Assembly: GCA_032622095.1 (NCBI GenBank)
Contig: CP136069.1
Location: forward strand, 14,678,450-14,742,449
DNA length: 64,000 nt
Direction of reading: 5' to 3'
DNA from: Siphonodentalium dalli
Taxonomy: Eukaryota; Mollusca; Scaphopoda; Gadilida; Siphonodentaliidae
The notes below the pieces were generated by a model. It saw only the letters and a list, made by a program, of their open reading frames with translations, was not told the origin of the DNA and made no database searches. Below, piece by piece: positions 46,794-57,058 of this stretch (positions are counted from its first letter, which is position 1; every line of letters starts with the position of its first letter). The position numbers were made by a program, and so were the translations under genes.

Positions 46794-47637
46794 ACCCCTA
46801 CATCATGTCATTAATATCTACTCTGGCTACGCCCATAGAGGTCATAGTCCACCTGCTCAAAATCTGAGTATGTTTATGTTCTTACCGGGACGTTTATAAT
46901 TTTGAGGAAAAAACAAAAATGGAGAAAAAATATTTCTTAGTTAATACCTGTTTCTTAAATCTTTCATAATGGGAGTTGCGCTAGTGCAGCATTAAAGACC
47001 GTTTGCCATAGAGAGCTTCGCATATATATGATAATTCACTGGCTTACAAGGTCAAGGTACACATTGCTAGGCCAAGGTATTCTGTTATATATGAGAGTCT
47101 CTCTATGTGAGACTCGCATATATAAGAGAATACATTGGCACAGGTTTTTCACTAAATTTCAGGAAGCTACACTAATGTAAGAGTTAAACAATATATTTTA
47201 CAGTAGGTGAAAGTCCCATCTTGAGATTTTATATTTAGGTGACTTCGGTGAAGTGATTTTGCTTTACGTCGCTGAATTACAACCATGGATTTTCTCCCGG
47301 GTAATCAATTCAATATTTATTGCGGTAATCGGATCACAAAGGTCACGAAGTCATACAATATCGAGCGAGAGCCACCCCGATCTTTGAAATAGATTATTAA
47401 GGAACAAGCGTTCACATATAGTCCCTTCGTTGTTATTTCAATATCAAAACAGGTCAGAATATCAAAAATTGTCCTTGTTAGTGTGACATCCAGAGCGTAG
47501 CCAGAGTAGATATTCATGACATGATGTAGGGGCACAAAATTTACCCTCATTTTGAAATCAGCTCGTAATAGTGTTTCTTTTTCTTTTTCGGTCAGGTGAT
47601 CTGGTTTGGTGTCATTTACCTCCATTTTGAAATCCAA
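46794..47637. repeat. fragments of a dispersed repeat in inverted order
   Basis: CCCCTACATCATGTCATTAA then TATCTACTCTGGCTACGC (46794-46835) is mirrored at 47490-47531. CAGGTGATCTGGTTTGGTGT (47594) and ATTTTGAAATCCAA are mirrored at 48613-48657 (TTGGATTTCAAAATGGGGGA ... AACCAGATCACCTG). The 106-codon minus-strand frame here (KPDHLTEKEKETLLRADFKM) belongs to this repeat and may be a decayed exon or transposon frame. Confidence 0.5.
46990..47141. mobile_element. diverged hairpin-module copy (h)
   Basis: Degraded left hairpin (GCTTCGCATATATATGATAA), spacer TTACAAGGTCAAGGTACACA, then a right hairpin (GGCCAAGGTATTCTGTTATA; GACTCGCATATATAAGAGAA) ending TTGGCACAGG. Short-spacer subtype. Confidence 0.65.
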
Positions 47638-47649
47638 TATATGACCACA

Positions 47650-48799
47650 TTCTCATTTTTGAAAGATCACCTGTTTTACTAAATCGTTCAATGTGACATC
47701 TGTTTGGATTCTCTATCATAGAAATTCGTCTTACTTCATCCATATATGCTATTGTTTATATGAAGGCAATTACTTGTAAGGAAAAGCATAACTTGGTCAT
47801 TATTAAATACAAAATGTGCTTGTTCACATAGTAGTACGTTCCATTGTTTTCTTTTCGCACACAAGAAAAGAAGGTCAATGTATTATATGGTTGTGTTATC
47901 TGAATTTTGGGATATAGAGAAATGTAAAATTTTGGTTCATATGTTATCCCTAAAAATCAATAAAATCGGACCCTCCCCTATTTTTCCTATTTCCACAAAT
48001 TAAGTATTTGGAATACGGGACAACATAAATCTTGTGAATTTAAGATTGTATCAAACTACGTTCGTCATGCTATACACAATTTGTCAATTTGGTAAATTGT
48101 GATTTTTTTTTCGCAATTTTATGATTTCTTTTGAAAATTTTAGAAAAAAGATGAATTTTTAAGTACAACATTTAATTCCATCAGCATTCGTTTATAAGTA
48201 CATGTATACCCCAGGAAACCTTTATTTTGTTCAATATCCTCTTTTGATATCCTGTATGCCATGTCTAGGTTGATGATTAACTAAATATCTCCCTATATGC
48301 TAACAGAAGATTGAATCCTTTTATCTTATCCACAATTTGAGCAATTAGCATATGAAGAGCGTGAAGATACATGTATAAAACAAACGAAATATAACCCCTT
48401 AATTTCTTAATATCTTAATTTGTGTGAATAGTTGTCAAATCATGATTTTTCTCCACAAGTAATTCCCTATATATGTATTTTTGTTATATAAACCATAGCA
48501 TATATTCATGGAGTTAGGCAAATGTTAGTGATATAGAATCCGATCAGCCGTCACATCGAACGATTTAGTTAAACATGTTAATTTCCAAACAATTGAGAAT
48601 TACGGCCATCTTGGATTTCAAAATGGGGGACGATGACCACAAACCAGATCACCTGAACTAGCAATACACGAATTTTCGCCATTTTCACAATTTTTAGGGG
48701 TGTACTGTACTACAACATTCTGCTACGCCATGGTCATTGATGAGCAGCAAATGAATGCTTGGTTTCAAGCTTAAGAAATGGTTGGATCACTTATGTGTC
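47650..48799. other. intergenic, no supported gene
   Basis: AT-rich. Apart from the repeat fragment at 48613-48657 I see nothing. Confidence 0.4.
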
Positions 48800-48908
48800 T
48801 GTATTTTGAACGAATTGTCATAACACAAGTTGAATGATCTCCCTTGAATTGTCATAACAAAAGTTGAATTATCTCCCTTGTCATAACACAAGTTGAATTA
48901 TCTCCCTT
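48800..48908. repeat. about 35-bp tandem repeat, three units
   Basis: Copies of TTGTCATAACACAAGTTGAA then T.ATCTCCCTTG. The third copy is shortened. Confidence 0.85.
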
Positions 48909-50166
48909 GGATTGACAATACAAAATCCTCATTTTAACCATCTTGTGACCGAAATTTGCAGTCTTCGGCCCCACACCTAACCATGACAGAGCTAACGTCA
49001 GTATATGATCACCACACGAGCTGATAGAACCTAGATATATGTAAGATTAAAAAATAAAGACAAGTTGACGTATCAATTTAGAAGTTTTGTCTTGCAAGTG
49101 CAGAAGACTGATTTCAAGGGAAAGAACTCAGGCTCGTTTCCGGTGTAGTGCATACAGAGTTGTCCCTCGTACGCCTGTTACCAAGCACATACATGTACTT
49201 TGTAGTCAAACATCATCACATTTTGGTATACTATGGTAACTTTTTGAAACAATTAAATCTTAAAAAATTTCCACCATGAATAACAAAGGCCAAACTGACA
49301 GCTATAGCCCTCATATCCGAATACAATATCCGCATAGTGTAGCTCAATAGAGAAACCATGGCATCTTATCGACTTTATATGTAAAGTATGGACTAATTAA
49401 TTACGGAACAGCTTTGTATTCACGCAACTGCATCGCGAAAAATTCCGCTTTATCCTTTCTAAAATATGCCCGAGATATACCATAACATGGTGTAATTTCC
49501 AATACAAATCTAAATGTTTGACGAAACGTTCACATTTAAAACTGAACTTTATGAGTATTCCAGTCATGAGATTTTGCTTGAAACTATGCTTGAAACTTTG
49601 GCTCTGGATGAGATTGTATGCGCAGATGTACCAGCTCACGAAAAATTATAGGCACATAGCCGATGTAATCAAGTTATAGACCTAACCAGCTTTGTAAATA
49701 AACATTGAAATATTCTATCTGAGTACATGTTTGGGCGCATCGATTGATATTTTAGAAAGGAGTCGCGACAGATTGCAAGCACGAAATACAATGTGTGTCT
49801 TGACGTATCCAAGGACGCTTTGCGGACCTTCTGAACAAAGAACGTTCTTAATATTCTTCTTAACCTTCTGAATAATGGCATCTTGGTCAACGCAATGTTA
49901 TTAACATGATACATATGACCCACAATGAATAACCGAAAAATAATATTGTAAATATTGTCTAGTCATTCTGGTATAAAATGCAGTCATGTGTGATCGTTCT
50001 CCACATAAAAGGCAGTGGTTCTCCCCTCTCGCCATGTCAAGCAATATATGTCAATCACAGTAAATCAATAAAGGTATGTAGAAAACAAAAATACACACTA
50101 TTGGAATATTTTTCACAAATGATCAATGTAAATAACACATTCTATCGAACCCGATATATTGAAAAA
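48909..50166. other. intergenic, no supported gene
   Basis: Short opposing frames only; no domain or repeat family was recognised. Confidence 0.4.
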
Positions 50167-50770
50167 TATCATCAATGTAAAGAACACATCAATTTAAGAA
50201 TGTCATCAATGTAAATAGCACATCTATTATCATCAATGTAAATAACACATCTATCAAGAATATCATCATTGTAAATAACACATCCATTTAAGAATATCAT
50301 CAATGTAAATAACAAATATAATTAAGAATATCATCAATGTAAATAACACATCTATTATCATCAATGTTATTTACACATCTAATTAAGAATATCATAAATG
50401 TAAATAACACATCTAATTAAGAATATCATCACTGTAAATAACACATATAATTAAGAATTTTATCAATGTAAATAACACATATAATTAAGAATTTTATCAA
50501 TGTTAATAACACATCTCATTAAGAATATTATCAATGTTAATAACACATATAATTAATAATTTTATCAATGTTAATAACACATCTAATTAAGAATATCACA
50601 AATGTAAATAACACATCTAATTAAGAATATCATCACTGTAAATAACACACATAATTAATAATTTTATAAATGTTAATAACCCATCTAATGAAGAATAACA
50701 TCAATGTAAATAACTCATCAAATGAAGAATATCATCAAATGTAATCAACACATATATTGAAGAATGTCAA
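50167..50770. repeat. 34-bp AT-rich minisatellite, about 17 units
   Basis: Direct copies of ATCATCAATGTAAATAACAC then ATCTAATTAAGAAT, with some units shortened to about 26 bp (loss of the TTAAGAAT part) and one local inversion-like change (ATGTTATTTACAC at 50361). There are no spacers, so this is not a CRISPR-like array. Confidence 0.92.
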
Positions 50771-50898
50771 CAATATATCTATCTATCGATCTCGATATTA
50801 TGTAGATAATCATCATTAAAACATAATGTTTATAATTTACGTTTGACTGCACAAAAGGAGGATTGTTAAACACTTATTGTTTTCCTGCAATTTTGCGA

Positions 50899-51118
50899 AA
50901 ACCCTGTGCCAATGCATTATCTTATGTATGCGAGTCTCCCATAGGGAGCCCACATATAAGATAGTACATTGGCCTAACAATATTTACCTTGACCTTGTAA
51001 GCCAATGCATTATAGTATATATGCGAGGCTTCCTATGGCAGACTGACGTATGTTAGAGGATGCACTGGTACATGGTTGTAATGCTGCAACAGCGCTGCTC
51101 ATGTCAGGAAGGGTTAAC
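50899..51118. mobile_element. hairpin-module MITE (copy i), short-spacer subtype
   Basis: Begins CCCTGTGCCAATGCATTATC, with the left hairpin loop around TCTCCCATAGGGAGCC. The spacer CAATATTTACCTTGACCTTG is followed by a degraded right hairpin (CCAATGCATTATAGTATATA; GACTGACGTATGTTAGAGGA). The right flank CATGTCAGGAAGGGTTAACC mirrors the left flank of copy d at 29116. Confidence 0.7.
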
Positions 51119-51577
51119 CGGAGATGAGTGCAACAGACAGCGCGAATAACTGATTATGTGCAAAGTTACGATGTCAGCATTCGAAGACAAACGTTGAAAT
51201 CCCATGCATATGTTTTGCTAGACGATAAGCCTTACTGTGACGTATAAAGATAGTGTATCTCGTCATAATATGTTTTTCCGATGTATCAAATAATATATAT
51301 GAATCGAAGACACATGTCAGGAAATAGAGAATACCTACATGTTTTGTTTGAATACCGAAATATGTCATGAGTGTCAGGAAATAAATATCGAATTTTCACG
51401 AGCAGATACAAGCCACCAGTGAAAATTCGGTATTTCTTTCCAGACACGATATTCACCATCCTCTTTTTTGTCATGCACAAACCGCATGCATGTGGCGATG
51501 TGTCACGTTACTACGGTTGCATTGTTCGTCTACTCGAAACATTTGCGTAAGATATCGAAGTAATCTGATCACTTTGT
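51119..51577. other. intergenic, no supported gene
   Basis: Contains a modest inverted pair around 51375-51445 (AAATATCGAATTTTCACGAG and TGAAAATTCGGTATTTC). No gene was seen. Confidence 0.4.
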
Positions 51578-51959
51578 TTAAGAGGGAGGTAAAGTGGCAA
51601 CATTTGAATGGGGAATTCAGTGTTATTTTTTTTTTATAAAAGATTGATCAAACCTTACAAGCGCAGGTGACCATATCATACCTTTGTGAAAGTCTGAAGA
51701 CTTAACTAGTGACAACGCGAAGCGGAATTTTGATTTTCATCCCAGGTTGGATATTATTGGACAATATTAAAAAGTAGGTCACCATTGTTTATCACTGTTT
51801 ATAATATTTCCATCAAATGTCACAAAACAAAAATATATGCTCAATCATTCCAACAAGACATGAAGTATTATTCTACAGTTTGTAAATATTGAGTAAACTT
51901 GTCTTGAAAATTAACACTGAGTTCCCCATTTAAATGTTGCTACTTTACCTCCCTCTTAA
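51578..51959. mobile_element. TTAA-bounded MITE with about 47-bp TIR
   Basis: The left end TTAAGAGGGAGGTAAAGTGG then CAACATTTGAATGGGGAA mirrors the right end CCACTTTACCTCCCTCTTAA-like TACTTTACCTCCCTCTTAA (51941-51959), preceded by TTCCCCATTTAAATGTTG. TTAA borders suggest piggyBac-type mobilisation. The interior is AT-rich and non-coding. Confidence 0.88.
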
Positions 51960-52970
51960 TGTTTAAAATGGGGAAACCGAGGTAACTAGAGTGGTAAACC
52001 ACGATTAGGTATAGGATCGGGCGATTAAATACCATTCCCGAACAAAAACAAAACCAATGACATTTTCATGAAATTATCCAAGCACACACACACCTATACG
52101 AAATACGCACCGATTCGGATACGAATTCATAGGTGACTAACATGTTATCAAGAAATTTACATAAAAGTCAGAGGCAAGATGGAACAATATCCAATAATAC
52201 AAATTTGTGGATGAGTACAACATTTTCCTGTCGTTAATGATATCAATTACAATGAACACCCTTACAAATGAACATTAGATAATTCGTCCTATTAGTAATC
52301 AATCAGTTCACACGGTTTTCACTTACTCACGGCCATGCACTCAATCAACAGCGAGGCAAGTGTTTCATATTGAAACAACAGTGTCAATGGGAACGAAGTT
52401 CAGTATATATATATACTGGGATACAGAGTTATCAAGAATACCGAAACGATGGAGAAAAAAATATTGGACAGTTGCTTTTTCCTCCCCCACCCCGCTTGAA
52501 GATGTTTATATGACAGTGAATGTTGTGACGATGAAAGACGAAATCTTTGATTTTACGGAACCAGAAAGAAGTACGAAATGACCTTGAATAAAACCTAGTA
52601 AAATATCTCTTTTATGTTGTTGTTGTTGTTGTACGTTTCTCATAGAAAATAGTTAGATCGCAGGCCATTTAATATGAGGTTTTGACATCGACCTTCAAAA
52701 AGGTAAGTTTTAGCAAGATTTGAATTTTCGTCAGCCTAGAACAATTCCAATGACCATCTCTAAAATATATAGAAATTGGCATCCACGATTTTGTCATCTA
52801 AGAGTGGAAGATAATAAAGAGCCTTTTTGTATTTGTTTTCGACATGTTACATATGGATGATGTTTGTGGATTCACCTACATGTATGTCTGTGTGATAGGA
52901 ATGGGGGTGATTGTAAGCCGTTGTTCCTTTGTCCGTTGAGCTGAAAATACTTTGTCTAATATGGTGTAGA
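51960..52970. other. intergenic, no supported gene
   Basis: A 73-codon frame (52360-52581) has no recognisable domain. A (TTG)n run lies at about 52617-52630. Nothing else was seen. Confidence 0.4.
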
Positions 52971-52974
52971 ATGT

Positions 52975-53397
52975 GACAATCCACATATACAAATCCACAC
53001 ATACAAATCCATATATACAAATCCATACCCCATACATACAAATCCATATTTACAAATACATACATACAATTTCATATATACAAATCCATACACACAAATC
53101 CATACATACACATCCATACATACAAATCCACACACACAAATACAGACATATATACCCATACATACAAATCTATACATACTAAACTATGCACACAAATGCA
53201 TACATACAAACCCAGCCATACATACAAATCCATACACACAAATCAATACATACATAGCCATACATACAAATTCATACAAACAAACCCATACAAACACATC
53301 CAGACATACAGACACAGACATACAAATTCATACATGCATGTCCATACATATAAATCCTCACATAAATATCCGTACATACATATCCATACATTCATAT
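52975..53397. repeat. 14-bp minisatellite/microsatellite, about 30 units
   Basis: Direct copies of CCATACATACAAAT with variants (CCACACATACAAAT, CCATATATACAAAT). Tyr/Thr/His-rich frames on the plus strand and Cys/Met/Tyr-rich frames on the minus strand come from the repeat. Confidence 0.93.
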
Positions 53398-53497
53398 TTC
53401 AAGTATTAATCAACCATCTCATTTCAATCCTTTAACACGATGATGATTGAGACTTGCTTATAAAGTCACCCAATGTCTTCGGAGTGGATATACATTT

Positions 53498-53956
53498 GTG
53501 ACCCGCCATATCAAATCCAGTCGAAAGTCGGGATCTTTTTTACCTTGTGCCAATGCATTCTCTTATATATGCGAGTCGACCATAGGTCGCCTCGCATATA
53601 TAAGAGAATGCATTGGCCTAACAATTTTTTACAATTTTAATAATTTGTTCTTGTATTCTTTAACAATTTTATAATTTCACCCATACAGAGCCCCAGACAA
53701 ACATGAGCAGACGACACTCTTCTATATGCTTCTATATATGTGTGGGGCTCCCTGCAGGGTAATGGATGTTTTTTTTATTTTATGTCCTAAAAATTGTAAG
53801 AAACATTTATTTAAAAAAAATGATAAAAATTGTTAGGCCAATGCATTCTCTAATATATGCGAGGCGACCTATGGTCGACTCGCATATATAAGAGAATGCA
53901 TTGGCACAGGGTAAAAAAAATCCCGACTTACGACTGGATTTGATATGGCGGGTCAC
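53498..53956. mobile_element. full-length hairpin-module MITE (copy j) with 37-bp TIR and ATTT target duplication
   Basis: Terminal repeats GTGACCCGCCATATCAAATC then CAGTCGAAAGTCGGGAT, and their inverse at 53920-53956. ATTT flanks both ends, so I infer a 4-bp target-site duplication. Inside are two complete hairpins (53545-53620 and 53833-53908) in inverted order around a spacer with CCCATACAGAGCCCCAGACA and GTGTGGGGCTCCCTGCAGGG. It has no transposase. Confidence 0.9.
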
Positions 53957-54429
53957 ATTTGATAAAAGTCGGTAACACAACTATTACCAACAACCACATG
54001 CAACCATGCATCGCGTTCGTTCTAATTTTCATTATTAATAGCTCTCTAATGGCGAGATTTAGTATGTTGAACCATTGGTGTGTAAACACCAATCTTGCAG
54101 TGGCTTTAACGATACAAGTCCAATTAATTACCAAGTTCACAATAAACTTAATGGTAAATATTGGCAAAGGTCAAAGATTGACAAATATTCTAAAATCATA
54201 TTTAAACTAAATATGTTAACTTACTACGCGATCAGCTATGTATGTTGATAAATCACTATAACAGTTTTGTTTGTTTCTTGTCAGCATTTCCTGCTATTTT
54301 CCCGTGTTCTTAATTTGATATTTTCTACAGACTTATATATGTTTTGCATATATACCCGCTATCAGTGCCTTGGGTACCTTTGAGTCGTTCAGCCGTATTC
54401 CATTGAAACAACTACCACACACGACCAAC
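53957..54429. other. intergenic, no supported gene
   Basis: Two opposing frames at 53928-54210 overlap fully and show no domain. Confidence 0.4.
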
Positions 54430-54850
54430 ATAATGCACATGGCTCGAGTACGAATATGAGGCAAACTGACGGGGGCTCTGTACGATGGCCGGGGGACAGC
54501 ATGCACAGGGCTCGAGTACGAATATGAGGCTTGGTTAGGTATGATGACCGGGGGATTGGGTGGCATTCACAGGGCTCGACTATGAGGATGCCTCGATTTT
54601 AAAATGGCTGTTCTTATCATACATATTATTGTTCTTACTGTCGGTATGTTTACAGTGGAGCAGTATGCGCATGGCTCGAGTATGAGGATGCATGGGTTTT
54701 AAATTGGCTGCTCTTGTCATCTCGATTATGAGGATACATGGGTTTTCAAATGGCTGCTCTTGTCATACGTATTATTGTTCTCACTGTCGGTATGTATACC
54801 GGGGAGCAGTATGCACAGGGCTCGAGTATGAGGATGCATTGTTTTCAAAT
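54430..54850. repeat. tandem array downstream of CTLD gene 1
   Basis: Copies of CACAGGGCTCGAGTATGAGG then ATGCATGGGTTTTAAA and TGGCTGCTCTTGTCATAC, with ATTATTGTTCTCACTGTCGG and TATGTATACCGGGGAGCAGT, recur with a period of about 65 to 175 bp. The same core phrases occur at 7480-7570 downstream of CTLD gene 2. Confidence 0.7.
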
Positions 54851-54985
54851 GGTCATAGAGACGGTGTTGCAAAATTATTCTCAATTAAATTTTTGTTATC
54901 GTTACAGGCTCTATTTTAAAGCAATTCAAAACCAATCTGACAATCTGGGACAGTAATTAAGTACAATGTTATTTGAAGTCGATAT

Positions 54986-55433
54986 GTGACCCGCCATATC
55001 AAATCCAGTCGTAAGTCGGGATTGTTTTACCCTGTGCCAATGCATTCTCTTATATATGCGAGTCGACCATAGGTCGCCTCGCATATATAAGAGAATGCAT
55101 CGGCCTAACAATTTTATCATTTTTTTTAAATGAATGTTTCTTACAATTTTTAGGAAATAAAATTAAAAAAACAGCAATTACCCTGCAGGGAGCCCCACAC
55201 ATATATAGAGGCATATAGAAGAGTGTCGTCTGCTCATATTTGTCTGGGGCTCTGTATGGGTGAAATTATAAAATTGTTAAAGAATACAAGAAAGAATTAT
55301 TAAAATTGTAAAAAATTGTTAGGCCAATGCTTCTCTTATATATCGAGGCGACCTATCGTCGACTCGCATATATAAGAGAATGCATTGGCACAACAAATCC
55401 CGACTTACGACTGGATTTGATATGGCGGGTCAC
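54986..55433. mobile_element. full-length hairpin-module MITE (copy k) with ATAT target duplication
   Basis: TIRs GTGACCCGCCATATCAAATC and the inverse ending at 55433, flanked by ATAT on both sides. The spacer is in the opposite orientation to copy j: CCCTGCAGGGAGCCCCACAC comes first, then GTCTGGGGCTCTGTATGGGT. The right hairpin has small deletions (CCAATGCTTCTCTTATATAT). It lies just downstream of the CTLD gene 1 polyadenylation signal. Confidence 0.9.
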
Positions 55434-55488
55434 ATATTTAAATCAATGAAGCATAAGTTTTGTTCGCAAGACTATTATCTCGAGTGAT

Positions 55489-55494
55489 TTTATT
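55489..55494 (-). terminator. candidate polyadenylation signal of CTLD gene 1
   Basis: AATAAA on the minus strand, about 112 bp after the stop codon at 55606-55608. Its position suits a short 3' UTR. No transcript evidence is available from sequence alone. Confidence 0.5.
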
Positions 55495-55605
55495 AGCCCT
55501 TTCGAACAAAGGAGCGGCTATAGCACTTCAGAATGAGCCCCGTTTGACCTGTATAAACCTCATCTGACGTCACGGGCCCTGTGTATTATGGCTGGTCTTA
55601 CAGCC

Positions 55606-55820
55606 TCACAGCTCGCACACAAACCGTTCGGGGCCTGTTGGGGAGCATTCCCATGTAGCCATCAGATAATCGGTACCATTGTGCGCGAGATACACGCAAC
55701 CAAAGGGTATATTGTTGACGGGTGAACCAGGCCACCAATCAACCCATGGCAGCACCGTCCCCTCGTTGGATACATAGACGTCATTGTCAGCTACTTCGCG
55801 ACCGTCGATCCAAAGGTAAC
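55606..55820 (-). CDS. C-type lectin-like gene 1, last exon (C-terminal half of CTLD)
   Basis: The minus strand has acceptor TTCTTCTAACAG, then 2 bases and 71 codons to TGA at 55606-55608. It reads YLWIDGREVADNDVY, PWVDWWPGSPVNN, FGCVYLAHNGTDYLM, TWECSPTGPERFVCEL. LWIDG fills the WIGL place. W-W-P-G-S-P stands where Ca2+-binding lectins have a W..GEPN or QPD loop. Three cysteines match C2, C3 and C4, ending FVCEL. The EPN/QPD triad is replaced by GSP/SPV and the WND motif is TWEC, so classical Ca2+-dependent sugar binding is doubtful. The exon joins in frame to 56861-57058 (A plus GT gives Ser). The product is probably a secreted recognition or immune-type protein; its ligand is unknown. Confidence 0.9.
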
Positions 55821-56860
55821 CTGTTAGAAGAAAACGGACCGTGTTACACATATAGGTGGATGTTTACTTGTACAACTTACATATAATATTATATTCACAT
55901 ATCTCTATGCAACTTATGCAAGTCGTTTGTTTTGTGTGTGACTAATTACTGCATCGATATATAGTGTGATCGGGTTTCTGGGTTTGCCGGGCTTTCCCGG
56001 GTTCTTTTAGTCAATATCGGCATTTAAAGGGTTAATAAACCTGCCGGTGGATGACACAGCAAGTCATTTTTCACAACCTATATATGCTTTTTATGTATCC
56101 TACTGCCACAATGCATCATATTATATTGCCCACGGGCTCATGTGGCCACCTGGGCTTGCCCGGGCAGTAATTAGTCACATCGGTTTGTTTGAAGAATGTT
56201 TATCAACATGTCGCATATCTCACGTTATTAATTATAATATATCAATAAAAAAAGAGTAGGGTCTGTCTATCTGTCTGTCTGTCCGTTCGCGATTTTTCCC
56301 CAAGACCCCTGAACATATTTCGATCACACAGTGACGCCACTTGGCACAATTTCCTGCAAGTTTCAACAATTCCTTATTGAATTCTTATTCAAAATGGCAA
56401 AACAGCACAATATGATATCGCCTTACGGGATGTTGACATCGAATATTTGGTTTGATTTCATGCAGTCGCTCATGTGGATCGATATTTTCAATACTCCTCT
56501 CTGAGAACAGGACTTCGATATTGCTAATGTTGGGTAACACAATTTGTGTGATGTGCGTTATTACTCAATTACTATTGTTTAAATTCTGTTGAATGTTTCG
56601 TTTGTGCTATTTCCCCAAACTCTAATTCAATATCGAATTATTTACCTTAAAATGTATTATGTTTATACCGCCCACCTGAAACACATCGGGTGTCTGTGTT
56701 AGTTAGTGGAGCATACATGAGAAACGATTGCATTTCTACACACAGGATCACACCAAGTTAACGAGAGGTGATGTGATCTACGTTTTATGAGTAGTATTCC
56801 TACATCCTCGTTATTTTAGTAGAGCGTCTGTCTCCTGTTTATATTAAGCAATTTACTTAC
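55821..56860 (-). other. intron of CTLD gene 1 between the two CTLD exons
   Basis: Bounded by GTAAGT (56855-56860) and ...TTCTAACAG on the minus strand, about 1.04 kb. It contains a (GTCT)n run at about 56261-56283 in front of CCGTTCGCGATTTTTCCCCA, which looks like the edge of a dispersed repeat. Confidence 0.8.
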
Positions 56861-57058
56861 TTGTACCATGCCCCCATGTCTGTAGCAAATTCTGCAAATC
56901 ATCGAGCATCGCGCGACTTCTAACAATGAGAAGGTTCGCTCCGTCAGCTACACAGCCAGTATGTGCGTCATTCCATGTCATCTTTGTAGAATTGTATCGC
57001 AGGCAATACTCATCGCCGCTCAGCTTATATTGAGAATATCCGAGAGATGGTGGGCAAG
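56861..57058 (-). CDS. C-type lectin-like gene 1, internal exon (N-terminal half of CTLD)
   Basis: On the minus strand the acceptor TTTCTTGTTAAG is followed by 2 bases, 65 codons and 1 base, then GTAAGT. The exon reads CPPSLGYSQYKLSGDEYCLR, TWNDAHTGCVADGANLLIV and LDDLQNLLQTWGHG. It has the leading C0 Cys, the C0' Cys at residue 18, 'TW..A...C..DGA.L' with C1 at residue 35, and the second helix. Together with the last exon this makes a full long-form CTLD with six cysteines. Both exon borders are phase 1, the same as in gene 2. The upstream Thr-rich exons end in phase 1 and would join as G plus CT (Ala). Confidence 0.92.

Noticed and set aside
47317-47637. A 106-codon gene on the minus strand
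   Set aside because: Pieces of the frame recur in inverted orientation nearby, so it belongs to a repeat; no start context or splice site was found.
50167-50770. Regular repeat array that superficially resembles a CRISPR
   Set aside because: The units abut without unique spacers, vary in length, and sit in animal-type DNA; it is an AT-rich minisatellite.
52847-53435. Met/Cys/Tyr-rich and Thr/His/Tyr-rich frames
   Set aside because: By-products of the 14-bp CATACATACAAAT repeat.
53447-53674. Frames encoding CANAFSYICESTIGRLAYIREC, also at 20.9, 21.2, 24.2, 29.2, 39.2 and 55.0 kb
   Set aside because: This peptide is a translation of the palindromic hairpin module and recurs only where the module does; it is not a gene family.
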